From Pomphorhynchus laevis (taxonomy: Eukaryota > Acanthocephala > Palaeacanthocephala > Echinorhynchida > Pomphorhynchidae), in the NCBI GenBank assembly GCA_012934845.2, contig WNNJ02000954.1:1-64000 (forward strand): DNA of 64,000 bases. The letters are read 5' to 3'. The notes beneath the pieces were generated by a model. The model was not told the DNA's origin, ran no database searches, and saw only the letters and a program-made list of their open reading frames with translations. Numbering within the stretch: position 1 is the stretch's first letter; every line of letters starts with the position of its first letter. Below are positions 59,801 through 64,000 of the stretch, piece after piece. A program made the position numbers and the translations under genes.

Positions 59801-62285
59801 ACTTTAGTCAGATAAATATATTTTGCTACCTTTTAAAATAGAATATGCTATTTATAAAATAAATTTTATTAAGTTAAAATGAATTCAGCGTATACGTCTT
59901 TTTGTATTTGATTGTACACAGTTTATTACTTCCATTAATGGCGTAATATTCTTTTAAAAACGTTAAACATTTTACAGTCCTTTCTTGAAAAGGACGCTAT
60001 CGTCGAGAGCTAGCATTATTTTATTTTTTTAAATAAATTATTTTCGTCTATAATGTTCATCAACCTCGAGAAAGTTCACTTTGGCAAAAAAGCAAATCTT
60101 GATTATACAAATATAAATTTAACGCATCAATTTAATTTTCTTTATTATGGCAATGATTTTTAAAATAAAAATATATCAGTAGAACTTAGGTATATATTAT
60201 TATTTAGATTTTTTAAATTGTGATAAGTTTATAAGTAAAATATAAGTTTTGCCACTAATTCAACGTGTGTACTGCATTTCGGATCGCGGTTGCATCTGAG
60301 GCAACTCGAGTTGGCCTTTATAAACGAAACCTTTAATCGCTGTTTAATATTAGTGATAATACTCACATATGTGCAACGTTTTACTTGTAAGAAATAAGTA
60401 CATCAATCCGTCTTATAAAAACGTTCGCCTTAATACCTAAACCATCTGATGTTGAAACAACAAATGGTATAAAATTGTTATTTTTGAAGTTTAGAATGCC
60501 TTCGAGATATTGCGCCTTTTTCATAAGGCCATTTTATACTTGACATTTTCTAATTATTACTTAAATTATTGAGAGAATGGCCCTATCCAGCATTGAAACG
60601 AAGAAAAAAGTATTAATTCTTTCAATATTTTACCTGTCATTTATAGGCATTTTCAAGGGCATCTATAATACAAAGAAAAAGTACATACTCATCTTAATAA
60701 AAATATCTAAATCGATACTAATAATGATAGTAAAATAAAAAATATCTTAAATAATAATATATAAATAAAAAATATAATAAACGATATAATAAAAAAATAT
60801 ATTCTGAAAGTGTTTAATCTTATAAATGTTTTGTTTTGCTTATAGCCTTTTAAATTAGTAAATATTTACATATGTGAATATAAAAATAAATATTTTATTT
60901 TATGTTAAAGGCCAAAATACAGGAAATGCTCGATAAAAGCTTATGGATAAGTGCTGAAGAAGCGAATTTCATTCGTATCAAAAAGTTGTTCTTATTTCGT
61001 AACTTACGCCAATGCACAAGAAGGACAGGGTTTACATTTACTAAACGACTGCTCTGGAACCCACACGAAGAAAGTAGTCGTTTCGATGTTGTTAATATGA
61101 ATTATATAAACAAATACTATCCAGACGGTAGGTGCATTATGTTTCAGTAAAATTGTAAGCAATTTTAACTATTTTGGAACATATGTATTATTAGCTTACT
61201 GGGCTTATATTTATTTTTCCGGCTTAATAATGCAGCAAAACCAAATGCATTCGTAAATGTATTCTCTCTGATGTTATGTATTATCTGCTATTAAACGTTT
61301 ATACAACAATTTTATATTTAATTGTATATATTGTGTATATATATTTGTTTGTAAAACTAGTTCTTAGAGGAAATATCATTCTACTTGGTAACAATATTAT
61401 CATTCCAATATTAGCTACATACAATAAAACTCATCAAAATACACCTTGTATCCTCCACTTTCCTATTTCGATAAATCGTATTTGATTAATGTGCTTGCAA
61501 TAAATCAAATTATGGGTTAGCAACCAGTACGAACTCTACCCTATATATCAGTTCGGTCCATTTTTCTAAATGTTTCTGAAAATGCTGTGGACCCTATTAA
61601 ATACTAAATTATGTTAATTCACATTATATTATAGTTGTTATACTTTTATTTTGATCGTTTTTTATTGCTTCGGGTTTATTTACAATGCATTAATACAAAT
61701 CACAATATGCACATGTAAGAATACATCAAGACTAATGTTTGCTATTGAATTCTAATTATTAATTGATAATCTTTCCAGTCCGAATATATAGTTAATGAAA
61801 ATAATGTTTTACTTGTTGAAATTAAAAAGTGTTCTTAAAGCACACAAGTGTTTCGTTTTTTTGGATTAAATATAGCTTTACAATAAGATTTGAAGAAATT
61901 ACATGAAATTGAATTTAAAAATATGCATGTTTATACATTTTACTTTTCTCTTAGTAGTATTTAAAGTGAATTCTCAATGTAATTTGTTGCGCACGTCCAA
62001 TTCTGCTAATTGTGTTTAGCACATTTTGTATTGTATTATTTATTTCCAACTTTCATTTTTCTAAATTTTGGATTAAATTTATTTTATATTAAATTTATAA
62101 TCTAAATTTATTTTTTATATGTATTCAGTCGTTAAATCAGCAATGGATAATCCAATCTACAAGTTGAAAGGAAAACTGTCCGATTTGAATAAACTCATAC
62201 TAGCAATTGTGGATGATATGTGCTCATTCGTTTACCATGGGATAAACATATGTACACCATTTAACAATTGCCCAGACAAAGATGT
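49763..62285 (+). CDS. ASH1: ASH1-type histone H3 lysine-36 methyltransferase, 3'-incomplete gene model
   Basis: Exons I can support: 49763 (or ATG 49844)-53079, 53130/53151-53294, 53484-53632, 53694-53790, 54422-54605, 55754-55923, 57560-57668, 57893-58009, 60911-61127, 62129-62285. All are bounded by GT/AG, and each junction agrees in phase. The protein has a long low-complexity N-terminus with AT-hooks, then AWS, SET and post-SET, then a region leading to a bromodomain-like segment, the order in ASH1 (Trithorax group). The family writes H3K36me2 and counteracts Polycomb silencing in the nucleus. The junction NVYVDV and the box EYLGEVVNEQEF agree with ASH1 rather than NSD or SETD2 relatives. 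Introns range from about 50 bp to 2.9 kb. The C-terminal PHD and BAH parts should lie beyond the window. Confidence 0.9.
53130..53294 (+). CDS. ASH1: ASH1 exon 2
   Basis: Start uncertain (acceptor TTTAG at 53129 or ATTAG at 53150; both give phase 2). It encodes MSSFSVLKLIKSFAIRG, then SYKLPNYSDC. The donor CAAAC|GTAAGT is strong and ends in phase 2, matching the next acceptor at 53483. Confidence 0.55.
53484..53632 (+). CDS. ASH1: ASH1 exon 3, pre-AWS
   Basis: Encodes FVFPNFPAECLTPC, then YFIVNEFLHDVYKSI and FYHRISK. It ends in phase 1 (AAAAA|GTAAGT), so the split codon AAT with the next exon gives N, completing NVYVDV, the conserved strand before the AWS cysteines in ASH1 proteins. Confidence 0.85.
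53694..53790 (+). CDS. ASH1: ASH1 exon 4, AWS domain first half
   Basis: Encodes VYVDVDPPRSQSIKCECS, then SCGASCLNR. The Cys pattern C-x-C-x9-C-x3-C-x-N-R is the zinc-binding AWS (associated with SET) signature. The donor AACAG|GTTTGT splits an Arg codon (AG|A) shared with the next exon. Confidence 0.9.
54422..54605 (+). CDS. ASH1: ASH1 exon 5, AWS second half and SET start
   Basis: Encodes LMLTECSRSCPCENKCSNR (the remaining AWS cysteines), AIQQNEFF, RGFGVRSLKAIPADVMV and AEYLGEV up to the splice. The GFGVR box corresponds to the cofactor-binding GWG motif of SET domains, with Trp replaced by Phe. It ends in phase 0 (GGAGAG|GTATGC). Confidence 0.92.
54606..55753 (+). other. ASH1 intron between SET exons
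   Basis: AT-rich, with no recognisable element. The 60-84-codon open frames at 55210-55464 are chance. Confidence 0.5.
55754..55923 (+). CDS. ASH1: ASH1 exon 6, SET core
   Basis: Encodes VVNEQEFRQRMNEIYANE, FTMTLGDSLVIDSYRFGG and IARFINHSCQPNCEVRQW. The NHSC motif binds S-adenosylmethionine and lies in the pseudoknot of the SET fold. It ends inside the Trp codon (TG|G). Confidence 0.95.
56838..56894. repeat. (TA)n microsatellite in ASH1 intron
   Basis: About 28 TA units, directly upstream of the hammerhead-like motif. Confidence 0.95.
56948..56998 (-). ncRNA. Hammerhead-ribozyme-like motif in ASH1 intron
   Basis: The minus strand has TACAACT, CTGAAGA, an extra A, stem II GGC-TTTTAC-GCC, GAA, the self-complementary AGCT, T, then AG-CCC-TTGTA pairing back to TACAACT with a CCC bulge. 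The core is complete. Layout is the same as at 37166. Confidence 0.55.
57560..57668 (+). CDS. ASH1: ASH1 exon 7, SET C-terminal part
   Basis: Encodes IVDGLRRMCLFTVRAIDENE, then ELTYNYNFRAFSRTAL. The catalytic-tyrosine box that reads ELTYDYNF in well-studied ASH1 proteins is ELTYNYNF here, keeping both tyrosines. Phase 1 in, phase 0 out. A 1.6-kb intron with a (TA)n tract and a hammerhead-like motif precedes it. Confidence 0.93.
57893..58009 (+). CDS. ASH1: ASH1 exon 8, post-SET
   Basis: Encodes QNCFCGCKNCTGKIG, the zinc-binding post-SET triad (C-x-C-x4-C-x-G-x-I-G pattern) that completes the substrate channel. A basic stretch follows, ending RPRSYVRKS. The donor TCG|GTATTT is in phase 0, agreeing with the next exon. 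Confidence 0.9.
58488..58700. repeat. ~75-bp direct repeat, two copies 137 bp apart, in ASH1 intron
   Basis: CGAGCTTATT ... CATTGCAGTCTCTTGTCATG ... ATTAAATGAAAATAGT occurs at 58488 and 58625 with two mismatches. Short AATAGTCAGC repeats lie between. Confidence 0.85.
58900..59600 (-). other. GC-richer intronic block, possible old retroelement
   Basis: Stands out in composition from the surrounding intron. The minus strand has fragments of open frame (59131-59370) without a motif I recognise. Confidence 0.25.
60911..61127 (+). CDS. ASH1: ASH1 exon 9, linker helix region
   Basis: Encodes AKIQEMLDKSLWISAEE, then FIRIKKLFLFRNLRQC, then FDVVNMNYINKYYPD: a basic, helical-looking segment without a named domain. 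Acceptor TTAAAG|GCC in phase 0, donor GACG|GTAGGT in phase 1. Assignment to ASH1 rests on strand, phase agreement with both neighbours and position after post-SET. Confidence 0.75.
62129..62285 (+). CDS. ASH1: ASH1 exon 10, probable bromodomain start
   Basis: Encodes VVKSAMDNPIYKLKGKLSDL, then NKLILAIVDDMCSFVYHG, then CTPFNNCPDKDV. The amphipathic first helix ending near a P-F box resembles the first helix of the ASH1 bromodomain. Donor GATGT|GTAAGT in phase 2. The following exon is not found before the window end. Confidence 0.7.
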
Positions 62286-64000
62286 GTAAGTACTGTTCAA
62301 TATTAAGATTAATCGTAGTTATTGAATAACTGCAACTGTCTGAATTTATTTGTCCTACATATCGAATTCTGTTTATTTTATTATTGTTGTTGCGAATACC
62401 AATGATATGATTAAATCGTTTGTGACAGTAATTTTCTAATATGATATTGGTCCTGTTGAATCTGGTCTTATGCATAGACATTTGTATGTAACAACAATTA
62501 TCTATGGTAATATGCAAAATGTATATTTATGTTTAATAATATTTTTTAAATTAGCAGTTTTAAATCAGCAAAAATACTGAAATATTATTTCATAAAACTG
62601 ATATTTGCGACAACTAGCACATATTTCGAAAAGAATAAAATAAAGTTTATTTTATAGATAAAAGATTAAACTTATATGATGTAAACCTCTTATTTCCTAC
62701 ATCTGTTACTTCATAACAATCAAATTTAAGTAACTTTGTTGGCAATTGACAGTTGGAGAATCATGCACTTAACTGTTTACTTTAAATATATAATTATATA
62801 GCCATATAATTATAATTAATAATTTAATAATATTTAATTATTATTAATTAATTTTTAATAGATATTAGATTGTAAAAGTCAAATTTAAACTTTTAAGTTC
62901 AAAACAAAAATTGTTATTAACAATTTAGTAATTTGCTAGCAAATACTTTGTGCTAAAAAGCGATATACAATAATACTTTGCTTCGTTAAAATGATGATGG
63001 ATCAAAACTCGATAGCACATCACATATTGATTTAAAATGTATATTTTTTCTATTTACAAAAACAATATTTATATAAAATTTTATATAATATCAAATAATA
63101 TTTTTAATCATACAGTTTTGAATTGAACCCATTTAATTTACTGATAATATGTTTGATACTTTTGTAGTGTTTCTTTTCTGTTCTCTTTTCAGGTTCTCTT
63201 TACAGTTTCTCTTTCACTGTTTCAAAATACCAATTAAAATTTCATTTATAATTTGGCTGTATGAGCGTTATTTTTTCATGACGATTTGCTTTGCGGATCG
63301 TAATAAAAAAATCTAGTTCCTTACCCTATACACCAGTTGTCAATTGATAGCCGAACAAATATTCCACCTTCAATTTTCACTCTTACGGAATATTTCGATA
63401 TTTTTCATTAAAATGAAATGCGGATGACGAACGATCATTGGAATATGACTGATCTAAATGATTATATATGCACGTTCGGGAAGCACCGCTTAGGCGTTGC
63501 GTCGTTAAAGTTGGCTGATTCTATACCCATTCTGGATAAATTATCACTTGCTTCTCTTTAACTACCAAAAACATGCACTTTATGAACAGGAAATAGTAAT
63601 AATTCTTTATTGGCTTTTGGGACTGCTTACCTTATTAGACTAACTATGTGATCTCTAACAGCATTGTGACGCAATATTATCTGAATATGATAACATGAGT
63701 GATAATAATGTAATAAACACTATTGTATTAGTTTTGTATGTCATACGAAACATCATATAATATGATGTTTTCTTAACTCTTGTTAATAGCCTTATCGCTA
63801 CATTTAACTAGTATTTTTATATTGTTATATCTAACTCACATTTTAATAAATTATGATGTACGCACATTGTTCTTCCATTTCCTAATTACAACAATGGTTC
63901 GATAAAAACTTTTCTCTTTTTTATGATCTAGTCAGCTTATTTAAACTTGGTATCTCTTTTTAAAAATTAATTTATTTGTAGGGTGACCTTTCTCATTTAA
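62286..64000. other. Presumed ASH1 intron running off the window
   Basis: No exon in phase with the 62285 donor is recognised. A 47-codon frame near 63418-63561 has better composition than its surroundings but no known motif. Confidence 0.4.

Noticed and set aside
63418-63561. 47-codon frame near the right edge as a further ASH1 exon
   Set aside because: It has no splice-site pair in phase with the 62285 donor and no bromodomain-like motif.

Overview
This is an AT-rich animal (bilaterian invertebrate) genomic window. It holds one host gene, ASH1, in its right fifth, and roughly 49 kb of mostly broken transposable elements on its left. The evidence for an animal genome is a multi-exon ASH1-type histone lysine methyltransferase (AWS, SET and post-SET exons whose intron phases all agree), a mariner transposon, CR1/L2-group and R1/Jockey/I-like LINEs, and many Penelope-like retroelements (PLEs). 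I cannot name the species. LAYOUT. 1-2605 and 22163-24790 are two near-identical copies of one segment carrying an old LTR-retrotransposon gag remnant. 2606-3510 (with pieces at 20320 and 21040) is a LINE-type element with an endonuclease of restriction-like appearance. 3520-16620 is a nest of CR1/L2-group LINEs: one full-length broken copy, one 5'-truncated copy with an open 611-codon frame, and a minus-strand LINE whose reading frame is interrupted by two independent insertions and closes perfectly when both are removed. 18082-19455 (+) and 24791-28480 (-) are two copies of another LINE family. A mariner fragment, two long foldbacks (29935-31460) and a head-to-head array of five SINE-like units (31585-33335) follow. 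34255-49620 is dominated by PLE copies with short terminal inverted repeats, a conserved structured 3' end, and in one copy a GIY-YIG-like tail upstream of the reverse transcriptase. Two PLE copies sit in ~1.75 kb inverted arms around a 6.8 kb spacer. That spacer holds (TA)n tracts, perfect palindromes and hammerhead-ribozyme-like motifs, including a tandem pair of 293-bp units each carrying a complete type I hammerhead fold (37341-37380, 37634-37673), the organisation known for animal retrozymes. 49763-62285 is ASH1 on the plus strand. It has a very large first coding exon with AT-hooks, then small exons for AWS, SET and post-SET, then two exons leading towards a bromodomain-like region; the gene runs off the right edge. 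HOW IT FITS TOGETHER. The PLE RTs are the likely machinery that moved the small hammerhead-bearing units; both favour AT-rich or (TA)n sites. ASH1 begins about 140 bp from a PLE remnant, and one of its introns carries another (TA)n tract next to a hammerhead-like motif, so the same mobile system has invaded the host gene's introns.
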